This document shows positions 17,010-25,643 of a stretch of DNA of 64,000 bases, piece after piece. This DNA comes from Paenibacillus ferrarius (GTDB taxonomy: Bacteria; Bacillota; Bacilli; Paenibacillales; NBRC-103111), in NCBI RefSeq assembly GCF_002027705.1, contig NZ_MBTG01000008.1:1-64000 (forward strand). Reading direction: 5' to 3'. Made by a program: the position numbers and the translations under genes. The notes under the pieces were generated by a model. The model worked only from the letters and a program-made list of their open reading frames with translations, was not told the origin of the DNA and did not search any database. Positions within the stretch are counted from its first letter, which is position 1; every line of letters begins with the position of its first letter.

Positions 17010-17825
17010 TTATGGATTCGTCAAATCTTCCGTAAACCACTTTTTGGACAAATTGCTTAATGTGCCATCTTTGCGCAGTTCTTGAAAAGCTTTATTGACC
17101 TGCTCGATTAATTTCTTATTGTCCTCATTCGTTAGAAAAGGATTAGCTGCCGGAAGAACATTGAACTGCTGACCAGCCAGTTGCAACGGGAGTCCTGTCT
17201 TCTTAATTGTCGCTAACGCCGATGCTTTGGTGGAGAACGTTGCATCTACGCGGCTAAGAGCCACATCATTGAAGCCCGCTTCTGCTGTTTCATAATTTAC
17301 TACGGTGATTTCGCCTTTTTTATCAAAATCTTTCACAAAATTAATAAAGTTCGTGCCGGATTGAATGGCTACTTTCTTGCCTTTCAAATTTTCCAAGGAT
17401 TGTATGCCATCATTCCCTTTCTTGACGACTAATTGCGCACCGGAATAGGCATATGGCTCATCAAATAAATATTTCTTCTTCCGCTCATCCGTTACAGAGA
17501 TTGAATTAGCAATCGTATTAATTTTCCCAGTATCCAGAAGTCCAAACAGGCCGCTGAACTCTGACGTTTGCCACTTAATCTCATACTTGATTTTCTTGCC
17601 GATCTCCGTCCATACATCAACTTCGTAGCCTTCTAATTTATTCGTCTCGCTATTTTGGAACACATACGGATAGAATCCGCCTGTCGAACCGATTGTCAGC
17701 ACTTTGCTTGGTCCTGCCGCTCCGACGGATTTCTCGCCACACCCCGATAAGCTTACCGCCAGTAGGCCTACCGTGAGCAAGAACCCTGCTCTCTTTCCAA
17801 ACTGAAACCCCTTAGAACTAATCAT
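17010..17825 (-). CDS. Amino-acid-type ABC substrate-binding lipoprotein (YxeM-like)
   Basis: A 271-residue family-3 solute-binding protein. It has a lipobox around LSGCG (Cys about 29) followed by the two-lobe fold with SVTDERKKKYLFDEPYAYSG. The sequence style is close to B. subtilis YxeM, whose operon handles S-(2-succino)cysteine, and to cystine-binding proteins. The ligand may therefore be a sulfur-containing or N-modified amino acid, which is inference. AAGGAGA precedes the ATG. The gene has its own 136-bp upstream gap with a candidate operator. Confidence 0.9.
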   Translation of the reverse strand: MISSKGFQFGKRAGFLLTVGLLAVSLSGCGEKSVGAAGPSKVLTIGSTGGFYPYVFQNSETNKLEGYEVDVWTEIGKKIKYEIKWQTSEFSGLFGLLDTGKINTIANSISVTDERKKKYLFDEPYAYSGAQLVVKKGNDGIQSLENLKGKKVAIQSGTNFINFVKDFDKKGEITVVNYETAEAGFNDVALSRVDATFSTKASALATIKKTGLPLQLAGQQFNVLPAANPFLTNEDNKKLIEQVNKAFQELRKDGTLSNLSKKWFTEDLTNP

Positions 17826-17938
17826 CTGCTGGACATCTCCTTCTCATTTCTGTATTGCCCCGCCTATATTCTCACTATTCTTATGAGTTTTATAGGAATT
17901 AGGTACAAAAAAAATTATAGATGGGCAGCCGATTAATA

Positions 17939-17954
17939 TCCAATATGAAAATCC
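17939..17954 (-). promoter_or_regulatory. Candidate regulator site upstream of the importer operon
   Basis: GGATTTTCATATTGGA on the minus strand, 114 bp before the binding-protein start and just after the LysR stop. It differs at two positions from 12448-12463. A GGAATT word at about 17895 lies nearer the promoter. Confidence 0.45.
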
Positions 17955-17961
17955 TACTCAT

Positions 17962-18909
17962 TTATATCGTTCTAAACCTATGAATCACTTGGGGCAAATT
18001 GTGTGACTTCAGCTTCTCCAGTCTCTGCTGCTGCAAATCGTTGAAATATTGAATAAGAAATAGCCGGAAACGTTCAAATGCTGGGGATTGCTCCGTACGA
18101 TTCAGCCAAGAAAGACTTAATGTGCGCGTGCATGCCGGATCTGAAATGGTCAAGCTTTCGGTCTCCGAATCCGTTTCATGCAGTCCAAATAATTCCGGAA
18201 TGAACGAGATGCCGACTCCTGAGCGGACTAGAGTCTGCATCAGCCGTGGTTCTTCGACCTCGAAAATAATGTTAGGCGAGAACCCGGCTTTTTGGCAAAA
18301 TTCGTCCGTAGCTTCTCGCAAGCCGAAACCTTCTTTCAAACTAATGAACGGCTCGTTTGCCACTTCCGCCAGTCTAACTTGGCCCCGTCCCGCTAATCTA
18401 TGGCCCTTGGGAACGAGCAGTCTGATTTCTTCTGTCAGCAAAACCGCGCTGGAGACCGAAGGAATATCAATTTGCGGAGCCGAAATGCACAAGTCGATTT
18501 CACGTGCCTCAAGCAATTTTTTCATAGAAAGATAGCAGCCTTGATGAAAGCGAAAATGTACGCCAGGCTGCTTGGCCACGAAGCTCGCAATCGCTTGCGG
18601 CAAGAAGGGGAGATGGATTGCCGCAATGGAGAGCACTTCATGATGTTTTCCCGCCAGTTTGCGGGCTTCTTCCTTCCCTTTCTCCAGCTCCATAAAGACC
18701 CGATCGACATGTTCCAGGAATACTTTCCCCGATTCATTCAACCGAATGTTCCTCCCATGCCTATAAAATAAGGTTACGCCAAGATCTTCTTCCAAGCGAG
18801 CAATGGTCTGGCTTAAAGACGGCTGAGCAATGTTAAGTTCTTTGGCCGCTTGCGTAATATGCTCACGTCTGGCTACGGTTTGAAAATATTTCAACTGCAA
18901 TAAATCCAA
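17962..18909 (-). CDS. LysR-type transcriptional regulator
   Basis: A 315-residue regulator with an N-terminal winged HTH (QLKYFQTVARREHITQAAKELNIAQPSLSQTI, residues 5-37) and a periplasmic-binding-like effector domain (about 90-295). The start is TTG at 18909 with GAAGGGATC upstream. It is the probable regulator of the whole 5.3-18 kb island, because it sits at its edge and transcribes toward the importer genes. The inducer is unknown. Confidence 0.92.
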   Translation of the reverse strand: MDLLQLKYFQTVARREHITQAAKELNIAQPSLSQTIARLEEDLGVTLFYRHGRNIRLNESGKVFLEHVDRVFMELEKGKEEARKLAGKHHEVLSIAAIHLPFLPQAIASFVAKQPGVHFRFHQGCYLSMKKLLEAREIDLCISAPQIDIPSVSSAVLLTEEIRLLVPKGHRLAGRGQVRLAEVANEPFISLKEGFGLREATDEFCQKAGFSPNIIFEVEEPRLMQTLVRSGVGISFIPELFGLHETDSETESLTISDPACTRTLSLSWLNRTEQSPAFERFRLFLIQYFNDLQQQRLEKLKSHNLPQVIHRFRTI

Positions 18910-18944
18910 GATGATCCCTTCTTTCTTCGGCTAGTGGCTTATTG

Positions 18945-18980
18945 AAAAAAAATAGACACGATGCGGATGCGTCGTGTCTA
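18945..18980 (-). terminator. Terminator of the chemoreceptor gene
   Basis: A 12-bp stem (TAGACACGATGC with GCGTCGTGTCTA, 18953-18980, one mismatch) followed on the minus strand by eight T. The rest of 18981-19100 shows nothing notable. Confidence 0.85.
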
Positions 18981-19100
18981 CAGATGGCTGTTCAACCCGT
19001 ATGGATCAAATTGGAAATTCAATAAGATTGTTCCTTATTCTAGGGGAATTTCATCAGGTAGTCAAGAAAACTTTTCAACCTGCAGCTTCAAGTCGTTTTC

Positions 19101-20867
19101 TTATACGTTGATTTGCTCAATAGACTTTCTCATTTCATCGGTAAGCCCACTCAGCGCATCCGCAGAATCAGCAATTTCTTTGGCGATGACAAGCTGATCA
19201 TGCGTCAGTTTGTGGATATTTGATGTGCCGTCTGAGGACGTCTTGGCAATATGGGCAATATCAATGACAGAAGCCGTTACTTCCTCAGCGCCCGCTGTCA
19301 TTTGCTCCGTTACGGAGGAAATATCTTGAATCTGTTCCGTGACGAAACGGAACTGTTCCACAATGTGCGTGAAGAAAGCTTCCGCTTTTTTGGATAAGGT
19401 CGCCCCCGTCTGCACTTCCTTCATTCCGTTGGCCATCGCATCTCCCATGCGCTGAACCTCATTGTGAATATTTTGCAGCAAGGAAGCAATCAGATTGGCA
19501 GAACCTGCGGCATGGTCAGCAAGCTTGCGCACTTCCCCTGCTACGACCGCGAATCCGGCGCCATGCTCGCCTGCTCTGGCTGCTTCAATGGATGCATTCA
19601 AGGCAAGCAGTTTCGTTTGTTCGGCAATTTCCGAAATAGAAGACAAAGCGACGCCGATTTCCTGAGAGTGTCCGCGCAGCAGTGCCGCCCGATGCAGCGC
19701 TTCTTCTGTCGCAGAAGTGATCGTCAAGAATTGTCCATTCATATTATGAACGATGGCTTGACCGGACTCCGCGCTTTTCAACGCGGTCGTAGAAGCATCC
19801 GATACGGTGAAGGAAGCTTCAGATATGCGCTGAATCGCTGTAGCCATTTCCTCCATGGATCGGGCGCTGTCATTCGTGCTGATCTGCACCGTATTCGCGC
19901 CTTCAGCCACCACTTCAATCGACGCATTCACTTTGGTATTCATATCCAGCAAATGATGAGCCTGCTTATTGAAGTGTTGTGTCGTAAGAACGAACTGCTC
20001 AGAGGTCGTAGACACATTGGATACAATGTTTTTGAGCATATCGTTAATTTCATTAGACATCTTCAGCATCGCTTTATACACCGTGCCGACTTCGTCAATG
20101 GAGTGGACCGGATTCGCTTCTAATTGCTGCCGTGCCAATACGATATCCCCCTTGGCAATACTGTCCGCACTCTCGCCGATCCACTGCAGAGGACGAAGAG
20201 CCCGAGAAACAAAAAGCATCACAAGGGCAAGTCCCAGTAAAGTAAGGACGAACATGAGAGCATATAAAAGCATATTGCTTTTGATCAAGCTTTTGGAAAT
20301 CCGCTCCGTCACCCCCGCCTCGGTATCAATGCCAAGCACGGCTATCACTTTGCCCTCAGCATTTCTCACTGGCGTGTAAGTGGATATGTACTTGCCATAT
20401 TTCGGGTTCTCAATGAGATCCGAACTCGTGGATTCACCCTTTAACAACTTTTGAACAGCATCTGCTGATATGTCGGTAACCTCATTGATAGGTGAGGCTG
20501 AATCTGAGTCTTTGGGTTGTCCATCTATCATAATCAGGGGTTGTTGTTTTTCATCAATTCGCACTAAATACACATAAAGAGCACCAATCTGCGTACGATA
20601 GGTATCTAACTGCTGCCTTGTGTTCCAATAGAGATCGTTTTCCTTCGGATCCTTAAGAAATTGCTCTAATTTAGGGATATCGAGCCCTTTGCTGTAACTT
20701 TCGGCTAATCGAATGCCATAACTAGATATCGTCTCCACTCCAGCATGCTTGGCATTTCGAAATTCCATCAGGATGTAGCCCGCCGATAATGCCAAAACAA
20801 CGACCATAACGGCCGCAACAATGCGAACAACCAAGCGTTCTCTAAGCCATGTAATGCCAAGTAACAT
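19101..20867 (-). CDS. Methyl-accepting chemotaxis protein
   Basis: A 588-residue chemoreceptor. TM1 is at about 13-35, followed by an extracellular sensing domain (about 36-195, Cache-like, with YVYLVRID and VIAVLGIDTEAG), TM2 at about 200-222, a HAMP domain and a long cytoplasmic coiled coil. The signalling tip contains EIAEQTKLLALNASIEAARAGEHGAGFAVVAGEVRKLA (shown here only to identify the hairpin). It would control CheA and swimming direction. The ATG at 20867 has AAGGAG 7 nt upstream. The ligand is unknown; the gene is monocistronic. Confidence 0.93.
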   Translation of the reverse strand: MLLGITWLRERLVVRIVAAVMVVVLALSAGYILMEFRNAKHAGVETISSYGIRLAESYSKGLDIPKLEQFLKDPKENDLYWNTRQQLDTYRTQIGALYVYLVRIDEKQQPLIMIDGQPKDSDSASPINEVTDISADAVQKLLKGESTSSDLIENPKYGKYISTYTPVRNAEGKVIAVLGIDTEAGVTERISKSLIKSNMLLYALMFVLTLLGLALVMLFVSRALRPLQWIGESADSIAKGDIVLARQQLEANPVHSIDEVGTVYKAMLKMSNEINDMLKNIVSNVSTTSEQFVLTTQHFNKQAHHLLDMNTKVNASIEVVAEGANTVQISTNDSARSMEEMATAIQRISEASFTVSDASTTALKSAESGQAIVHNMNGQFLTITSATEEALHRAALLRGHSQEIGVALSSISEIAEQTKLLALNASIEAARAGEHGAGFAVVAGEVRKLADHAAGSANLIASLLQNIHNEVQRMGDAMANGMKEVQTGATLSKKAEAFFTHIVEQFRFVTEQIQDISSVTEQMTAGAEEVTASVIDIAHIAKTSSDGTSNIHKLTHDQLVIAKEIADSADALSGLTDEMRKSIEQINV

Positions 20868-20945
20868 CAAAATTCTCCTTTATTCAACTGTATTCGATTG
20901 GTTTCGACAGAAATCAGGAAATACCTGCTTTTCTAAGGAACTTAT

Positions 20946-20995
20946 TTCAAAAAGGACTGTCCTCCAGCAGACCTCTCTGCTCTCGGACAGTCCTT
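20946..20995 (-). terminator. Terminator of the galactanase gene and locus
   Basis: An 11-bp perfect outer stem (AAGGACTGTCC at 20952-20962 with 20985-20995) with a second inner stem, and a T5 run on the minus strand. It marks the 3' end of the beta-galactan locus. Confidence 0.9.
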
Positions 20996-20998
20996 ATC

Positions 20999-22870
20999 TT
21001 ATTGCTTAACCAACTGCCATTGCTGGCTCGTGGCGCTGTTATCCGTATTCTGCACGATAGCCGCTCCGTTCGCTGTAGATGCGGCACTCACATCCATCAG
21101 CTTGCTGCTGTTTCGATTCTGGAATTTGACATATCCGCCCCCGGCATCCAGCAGCCTCCATTGTTGATTGGCTCCGCCGTTGTCGGTATATTGGATGATT
21201 GCGATGCCATCATTCTGAGAGGCATTGGTCACGTCCAATATTTTTCCGCTGTTGCGATTTTTCAGCTTATAGTAGCCAGCCCCTGCATCCACGAACTGCC
21301 ACTGCTGATTCGTCCCTCCATTATCGGTGTATTGAATGACAGCTCCCCCATTAGCTGTAGACGCGCCGCTCACATCCAATAATTTCCCGCTGTTGCGATC
21401 CATAATTTTGTAGTAAGCGGATGTATCAATCGCTGGTGCTGTGCTTGGTGTGTACTGCGCGCCCGAAATTACGAAGGTTGCAATGCCTCCTGCTGGAAGC
21501 GTGTGCTGGAAGGTTTTATTGTTCAAGCTTAGTCCGGCAATAGGAGCGAGATTCTCGCTTGTGCTCGTTACCGTTCGCGTCCCCGTTACAGAGCCTGTAA
21601 TCGAACTGAACGCCGATAAATCATACGTCACCGTATTGGCGGAACTGCTGTCGTTGATGGTGACGATAACGATTTTTTTGGAAACCTGATCATAGGCCGC
21701 GATGGAATTTCCATCCTGAATATCAATGATGGTATATCCCGGTCGGATATACTTGCTCCATTGCGCCATCGCCCAATATTTTTTATTCTGGACGGCCGTG
21801 AAATTGGAGTTGGGATCATTCAGATCATTGACATCGAGCATTCCCCAGCCGCCACCGTCAACGGCCTGCCAATACACCCAGGCGGAATTCTTCATGTATC
21901 TTAGGTCATATACAATGGATCTGGCCATCTGCATGCCGGAGGCATCTCCATCGCCATGTTCCGACATCCAAATTTTCTTGCCGGCAGCCGCTTGATTAAA
22001 CCCAACCCGATCATTCCCGCCGTATGTGTGCACATTGTACTGGGAAACGACGGATTTCGTAGCTGCTGAGAAGCTATTAATCGTATCTCGGCCAACATCG
22101 ATACTCGTTTCATCCGAAGCACTGACTGTCGTAGGCGAACCCTGCAGGGTGAGGGCTGCTGCTACCTTTTGAATAATTTGCTCCTGATTCGGTCGGTCAA
22201 AATGACTTCCCTCTTGGCGATTGCCATAGGTCCACCAAGTTGCCATTGGTTCATTGAGTGCTGTTAACGTTCGGAACGTAACACCCCAGTAGTCTTTGAA
22301 ATGCTTATTCACCGTCACCAAATAATCGGCAAATGCATCGTACATATCTGTTCTCAAATTGTTCGCTGCGCCGTAATTGCCTGTCACGCTCCCGCTTTGC
22401 GTCATCCACCAAGGCGGTGAATTGGAGAACGCCTCAGCCAGGAACTCGCTGGAGGCAATTCTGGATTTGGCTGCCTGAAGAAACCAGCGCTGGTTCGCAT
22501 CCTGCGTCCAATCATAGGTTCCCTGTGTCGGCTGGAAACCGGGAACTCGGGCGCGGAGCTCCATATTGTTCGGATAAGCGGGGTTTTCTCCGCCTCCGAT
22601 ATTGTAGCGAACAATGTTCATATTCAGTCCGCTTGAGCTAAAGAACTGATCGGCGTAATTGTTTCTTACCGCATCCGGCGCACCGCCGATTCGATTGGCA
22701 AACCAAGCAAGTGAGGTGCCCCAACCTTCCCAAGTCTGATACGAAGAATTTGGGTTGACGGCTGCCGTATACGTTCCTGCGCTTGCCATGGGTACGCAAA
22801 CCGTCACACATAAACAGAAGATGAGCATCATGGATGTCACGACAGCTTTCGCTTTTCTATGGAATTTCAT
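20999..22870 (-). CDS. Secreted GH30 endo-beta-1,6-galactanase-like enzyme with ricin-type CBM13
   Basis: A 623-residue secreted protein with signal peptide 1-31. The GH30-type barrel and side beta domain (about 35-475) begins with YQTWEGWGTSLAWFANRIGG, a stretch typical of the endo-beta-1,6-galactanase subgroup. The predicted acid/base is E207 in LNEP and the nucleophile E304 in WMSEHGDGD. A C-terminal ricin-type lectin domain (about 485-623) has three repeats, each ending in QQW. It should cut beta-1,6-galactan side chains of arabinogalactan outside the cell. AGGAGGT precedes the ATG. It is the last gene of the locus, 18 bp after the LacI regulator. Confidence 0.88.
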   Translation of the reverse strand: MKFHRKAKAVVTSMMLIFCLCVTVCVPMASAGTYTAAVNPNSSYQTWEGWGTSLAWFANRIGGAPDAVRNNYADQFFSSSGLNMNIVRYNIGGGENPAYPNNMELRARVPGFQPTQGTYDWTQDANQRWFLQAAKSRIASSEFLAEAFSNSPPWWMTQSGSVTGNYGAANNLRTDMYDAFADYLVTVNKHFKDYWGVTFRTLTALNEPMATWWTYGNRQEGSHFDRPNQEQIIQKVAAALTLQGSPTTVSASDETSIDVGRDTINSFSAATKSVVSQYNVHTYGGNDRVGFNQAAAGKKIWMSEHGDGDASGMQMARSIVYDLRYMKNSAWVYWQAVDGGGWGMLDVNDLNDPNSNFTAVQNKKYWAMAQWSKYIRPGYTIIDIQDGNSIAAYDQVSKKIVIVTINDSSSANTVTYDLSAFSSITGSVTGTRTVTSTSENLAPIAGLSLNNKTFQHTLPAGGIATFVISGAQYTPSTAPAIDTSAYYKIMDRNSGKLLDVSGASTANGGAVIQYTDNGGTNQQWQFVDAGAGYYKLKNRNSGKILDVTNASQNDGIAIIQYTDNGGANQQWRLLDAGGGYVKFQNRNSSKLMDVSAASTANGAAIVQNTDNSATSQQWQLVKQ

Positions 22871-22888
22871 GATTTCATTACCTCCTTC

Positions 22889-23905
22889 TCATTGTGTACT
22901 TTGCCTAACAATAAGTTTAGGCTCTAAGACCGTCAGCTTCTTCACCTTTTCTTTCTGAATTAATTGAGAGAGTATCGACACCGCCTGCCTGCCCAGCTGT
23001 TCACTATGCTGCGATACGGTCGTAAGCTCCGGGTTCATCGCAGAAGCCAACTGCGTATCGTCAAATCCAGCAACCGCGATATCCTCGGGAATATGCATCC
23101 CCTGTGAGATCGCAGCTTTCATGGCACCAATGGCTACGTAGTCGTTGATGCATATAACGGCCGTTGGCCGATTCGGCAAAGTTAGAAGCTGCTGCATCAA
23201 CGTGCTGCCGCAAGACATGGAGAAATCACCCAAACGCACCCATTCCTTGCGATAAGAGAGATTATTCGCACTTAATGTTCGTTTGTAGGCTTGCAGCTTT
23301 TCAAGTGTTGTTGTCGTTTCGGCGGTTCCACCCAAGAAGCCGATGCTGCGATGTCCGCGATCAATCAAATGCTGCATGATGAGCTGTGTACCCAAGTATT
23401 CGTCTGTTTTCACTCGATAACACGGGTGCCCCGGCAGTGAGCCGTTGATCAGTACAATCGGAATTTTCTTCTGTATATCAACGACTTCCTGCACTAGCGC
23501 ATCCGGACAATGCTGGGCATTAATCCGGCCGCCCATGAAAATGAGTCCTTCCACCTGCCTTTCACAAAGTGAATTTAAATATTCGGATTCTCTGCTGCAA
23601 TTGCTGAACGTATTGCACAGAAACAGGGTATACCCCAGCTTTTGCGCAGCTCTCTCTGCCCCTCCGAACACCTCTGGGAAAAACATGTTGGTGCTGTCCG
23701 GAAATAAAACGCCAATCATTCCTGTCTTCTTATTCACCAGACTGCGTGCCAAAGCATTTGGCTGAAACTTATGCTTCTCAATAATGGCCATGATCTTAAG
23801 CCTGGTGGATGTTCGCACAGGTGCTGTATCATTCAGTACTCGAGAAACCGTCGCGACGGAAACATTCGCTTCCCTAGCAATATCGTAGACCGTAATGGAT
23901 TCCAA
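22889..23905 (-). CDS. LacI-family transcriptional regulator
   Basis: A 338-residue regulator with an N-terminal HTH (TVYDIAREANVSVATVSRVLN), the hinge helix NALARSLVNKKT and a sugar-binding domain. The best start is TTG at 23905, with GGAGA 8 nt upstream; longer frames run into the upstream terminator. It should repress the galactan genes until a galacto-oligosaccharide binds. The palindrome at 30493-30506 is a possible operator, though CcpA could bind there instead. Confidence 0.92.
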   Translation of the reverse strand: MESITVYDIAREANVSVATVSRVLNDTAPVRTSTRLKIMAIIEKHKFQPNALARSLVNKKTGMIGVLFPDSTNMFFPEVFGGAERAAQKLGYTLFLCNTFSNCSRESEYLNSLCERQVEGLIFMGGRINAQHCPDALVQEVVDIQKKIPIVLINGSLPGHPCYRVKTDEYLGTQLIMQHLIDRGHRSIGFLGGTAETTTTLEKLQAYKRTLSANNLSYRKEWVRLGDFSMSCGSTLMQQLLTLPNRPTAVICINDYVAIGAMKAAISQGMHIPEDIAVAGFDDTQLASAMNPELTTVSQHSEQLGRQAVSILSQLIQKEKVKKLTVLEPKLIVRQSTQ

Positions 23906-23939
23906 CAGCACACACTCTCCGATACGTCGAATTGGAAAA

Positions 23940-23977
23940 CGAAAGATCGAAGGCCTGTTCCCTAACAGACCTTCGAT
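23940..23977 (-). terminator. Terminator/attenuator between binding-protein and regulator genes
   Basis: GATCGAAGGCCTGTT (23945-23959) pairs with AACAGACCTTCGAT (23964-23977). Only a T-rich, not pure-T, tail follows. Some read-through into the LacI and galactanase genes is likely. Confidence 0.7.
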
Positions 23978-23987
23978 ATCCATATCT

Positions 23988-25601
23988 CTATTTACTGCTT
24001 TCTATCGTGGTTTTGAAAGCGTCCAATTGCTTCTGAACCTCGGTTTGGAGCTTATCGAATCCAGCTGCTTTCAGCTTCGCGCGGAAATCGTTCACGGCTT
24101 TCACCGGGTCCCCAGCTTTGCCGTACAGGATGGCAGGTCCCATTTGACCAACGATCTGTGTAACCGCTGTCAGTTCATTCGTTACAGGAGATTTGTCGAA
24201 TACAAAACGACCGTATGGATATGCTTTCTTGATTTTGTCATAGGAAGCATACAAATCCCCTTTCCCTACCCAATCGTTGCCATCGGGAATCTCATTTTTG
24301 TCCACCCGTCCACCCCAGAAATCGGTGTAGAAGTCGTCTCTTTGCACATCATAGCCGTCTGGACGATAGCGCTTGCCATCTTTTACGACATATTGTACGC
24401 CTTCAAGGCCGTAGTTCATTAGGCGGTATACTTCAGGGTCTTGGCGAATCAGCTCATACACCATCAGAGCACGCTCTGGATGTTTGCTCTTTGCACCAAT
24501 GGAAGTTCCACCATGTGTAATCGACATCGAGACGAGATTATTGCGCGTGGACGAGAAAGGAAAGAATTGCAAATCTGAGCCCGGCTGCAGCTTATCCATT
24601 TTGGTCCGCTCGCCTAGGAAAGTTTGTGTATGATGCTGATCGACCGAAGATTTGCCGGCTTCCAGCTCGGAACGGTTATCTCCTTTATAGTTCAGCACAT
24701 CCTCACGCCAGAAGCCTTTGTCGCCCCATTCTTTCATTTGTTTGGCGAAATTAACGAAGGTATCGTCAAATACGGGACTATAAGCCGTATACTTCGCATC
24801 ATAGGATTTGCCGTATATTAAGCCGAACATGCCTGTGCTGACCGGAAGCTCAATGGCATCTGTATGCGAATTAATATAGCCGCCGGCAATGTCGCCGCTG
24901 GTCCCGTTCGGATCCCACGGCATGACGCCCGGTTTCTTGTCTTTGACGCCTTGGAAGTACTTGCCAAGCGTTTCCCAATCTTTAATCGGCGCCGTGATGC
25001 CGAATTCCTTCGCCCAATCGCCCCGGTACAGGAAGCCGTGATTGACCCATTGCGTATAATGATCCTCCGGGATGAGCATAATCTGGTTTTTATATTTGGT
25101 CTCAGCCCAGTTCTCAGGCGGTACTTCCTTCCAAGTTAGCGGAGCATAGATAGGAAGAAGCTTATCTAAAGATTGGAAAGCGCCCTTTTGCGCATTTTGC
25201 CAAGTATCCAGCCAATCCGTCGCAACGGTGATCAAATCTACCGGCTCCCCTGAGGCTAGCAGCAAGTTGTACTTAGTTTGCCAATCCGCCCACTCGACCC
25301 ATTTAATTTCCAATTTGGCATTCACTTTTTGCTTTAAGATGGCGTTCAGCTTTTCCATGACTTTCTCAAATTGACCATTTTTCGGTTTATCGCCAAGCAT
25401 GACGTACGAAATCGTTTGAAACTCCGAGGTATCAATCTTGTTGGAGGATGGAGTCCCAGCTGCTGTTGTGGCAGCCGCTGTCGTTGTAGCCTTGTCTGTC
25501 GAGCTTGTGCCCGTGCTGCTAGGCGTTGTACAGGCTGTTAAACTTACCGCAAGCGTCGCTGCCAATGCAACACCAAGTGCTTTCTTCTTTCTCTTGATCA
25601 T
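23988..25601 (-). CDS. Sugar ABC transporter substrate-binding lipoprotein (LipO-like)
   Basis: A 537-residue extracellular solute-binding protein with lipobox VSLTAC followed by a Thr/Ser/Ala-rich linker. Its length matches the large LipO/LplA-type binding proteins of Paenibacillus that feed LplBC-type permeases. The start at 25601 (MIKRKK) follows GGGGAGG; three upstream ATGs lack a site. It is probably the importer subunit for galacto-oligosaccharides, since it directly follows the two permeases. Confidence 0.9.
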   Translation of the reverse strand: MIKRKKKALGVALAATLAVSLTACTTPSSTGTSSTDKATTTAAATTAAGTPSSNKIDTSEFQTISYVMLGDKPKNGQFEKVMEKLNAILKQKVNAKLEIKWVEWADWQTKYNLLLASGEPVDLITVATDWLDTWQNAQKGAFQSLDKLLPIYAPLTWKEVPPENWAETKYKNQIMLIPEDHYTQWVNHGFLYRGDWAKEFGITAPIKDWETLGKYFQGVKDKKPGVMPWDPNGTSGDIAGGYINSHTDAIELPVSTGMFGLIYGKSYDAKYTAYSPVFDDTFVNFAKQMKEWGDKGFWREDVLNYKGDNRSELEAGKSSVDQHHTQTFLGERTKMDKLQPGSDLQFFPFSSTRNNLVSMSITHGGTSIGAKSKHPERALMVYELIRQDPEVYRLMNYGLEGVQYVVKDGKRYRPDGYDVQRDDFYTDFWGGRVDKNEIPDGNDWVGKGDLYASYDKIKKAYPYGRFVFDKSPVTNELTAVTQIVGQMGPAILYGKAGDPVKAVNDFRAKLKAAGFDKLQTEVQKQLDAFKTTIESSK

Positions 25602-25643
25602 ACGAAATTGCCTCCCCATCATCATTTGGATATAAATTTGACG

